A DNA stretch of 5,509 nt, taken from NCBI GenBank assembly GCA_007124475.1, contig SLFB01000020.1, positions 1 through 5,509 on the forward strand, given 5' to 3'. The position numbers and the translations under genes were made by a program. Within the stretch, counting starts at the first letter, position 1. Each line of letters opens with the position of its first letter. Below, piece by piece: positions 5,362-5,509 of this stretch. The notes beneath the pieces are model-generated. The model had not been told where the DNA came from. It was given only the letters and a program-made list of their open reading frames with translations, and ran no database searches. The stretch comes from Vibrio sp. GTDB lineage: Bacteria; Pseudomonadota; Gammaproteobacteria; Enterobacterales; Vibrionaceae.

Positions 5362-5377
5362 TGAGATTTAGATCACA
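5362..5377 (-). promoter_or_regulatory. Best CRP site, just after the ycfH stop codon
   Basis: The minus strand TGTGATCTAAATCTCA matches the CRP half-sites at 9 of 10 positions, and about 17 of 22 over the extended consensus. It starts 12 bases past the ycfH stop and lies roughly 320 bp upstream of the inferred ptsG start. It may serve an additional distal promoter or DNA looping; I see no strong -10 at the expected distance from it. Confidence 0.55.
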
Positions 5378-5389
5378 CTTACTTAGTTT

Positions 5390-5509
5390 TTATCGTAAAA
5401 AAAGATCTCTGAAGTTTTGACTGGTTTTGTGCGCAACTTCAGTCATAGAAATACCTTTAAGCTGAGCGATATAAGCCGCGACTTCAACCACATAAGCTGG
5501 TTGATTTTC
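5390..5509 (-). CDS. ycfH: TatD-family metal-dependent hydrolase, C-terminal 39 residues only
   Basis: Only the last 39 codons are in the window; the 5' part continues beyond the right edge. The visible protein begins ENQPAYVVEVAAYIAQLKG and ends NFRDLFLR. The N-P-A-Y-V start, the VAAYIAQLKGIS helix, the TEVA segment and the N-F-x-x-L-F end match the C-terminus of TatD/YcfH-type deoxyribonucleases, TIM-barrel metal-dependent hydrolases. The catalytic residues lie outside the window. Its position directly upstream of ptsG on the same strand agrees with the E. coli order (holB, ycfH, ptsG), which favours YcfH over other TatD paralogues. Confidence 0.88.
   Translation of the reverse strand, partial: ENQPAYVVEVAAYIAQLKGISMTEVAHKTSQNFRDLFLR

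Larger units (their letters stand above)
4956..5389. other. 434-bp regulatory gap between the TatD-family gene and ptsG
   Basis: No protein gene is visible. On the minus strand, from the ycfH stop towards ptsG, it holds a good CRP-like site, a long AT-rich stretch, further CRP-like sites, a consensus -10 box and a leader hairpin, all listed separately. In the AT-rich stretch there is a spaced inverted repeat GTTATTT/AAATAAC (5254-5260 with 5276-5282) that could be an operator, for example for an Mlc-like repressor, but I cannot match it to a known site. No GC-rich terminator follows ycfH. Confidence 0.6.

Overview
The window looks like chromosomal DNA of a marine gammaproteobacterium, most probably a Vibrionaceae member. 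Four things point that way. The glucose permease PtsG closely resembles the enterobacterial and Vibrio form. It lies downstream of the end of a TatD/YcfH-family gene, as in E. coli. The Na+-dependent transporter is paired with a 33-residue MetS-type small subunit. An intergenic palindromic repeat begins with TATACCC and carries a core (ATCCCCATGAGCATAG) that I associate with Vibrio genomes. No phage, plasmid, transposase, CRISPR, rRNA or tRNA gene was seen.

Layout, left to right. Positions 2-592 (+) hold the 3' part of a gene for a small outer-membrane beta-barrel protein; its reading frame is open to the window edge. Positions 593-999 are a regulatory gap with a weak promoter candidate, an AT-rich palindrome, half of a dispersed repeat, and a compact branched RNA fold at 910-973. 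Positions 1000-2460 (+) encode a neurotransmitter:sodium symporter (NSS) transporter. It overlaps by one base with the MetS-like small subunit at 2460-2561. A stem-loop at 2605-2631 probably ends this two-gene operon. A composite 196-bp inverted-repeat element fills 2646-2841 and stops three bases short of the next stop codon. Positions 2845-3249 (-) encode a second small outer-membrane beta-barrel protein. A near-perfect intrinsic terminator at 3476-3507 closes ptsG (3525-4955, -). A 434-bp gap upstream of ptsG holds a consensus -10 box, CRP-like sites and a leader hairpin. The window ends inside the last 39 codons of a TatD/YcfH-family gene (5390-5509, -).

Functionally there are two independent nutrient-import units. 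The NSS pair probably imports amino acids (methionine/alanine type) with Na+. PtsG phosphorylates glucose during uptake using the general PTS proteins and a separate IIA-Glc. The two beta-barrel proteins have no function I can assign. The most interesting non-coding signals are the branched leader of the NSS operon, the nested repeat between the convergent genes, and the regulatory leader of ptsG. None of them amounts to a demonstrated new system.
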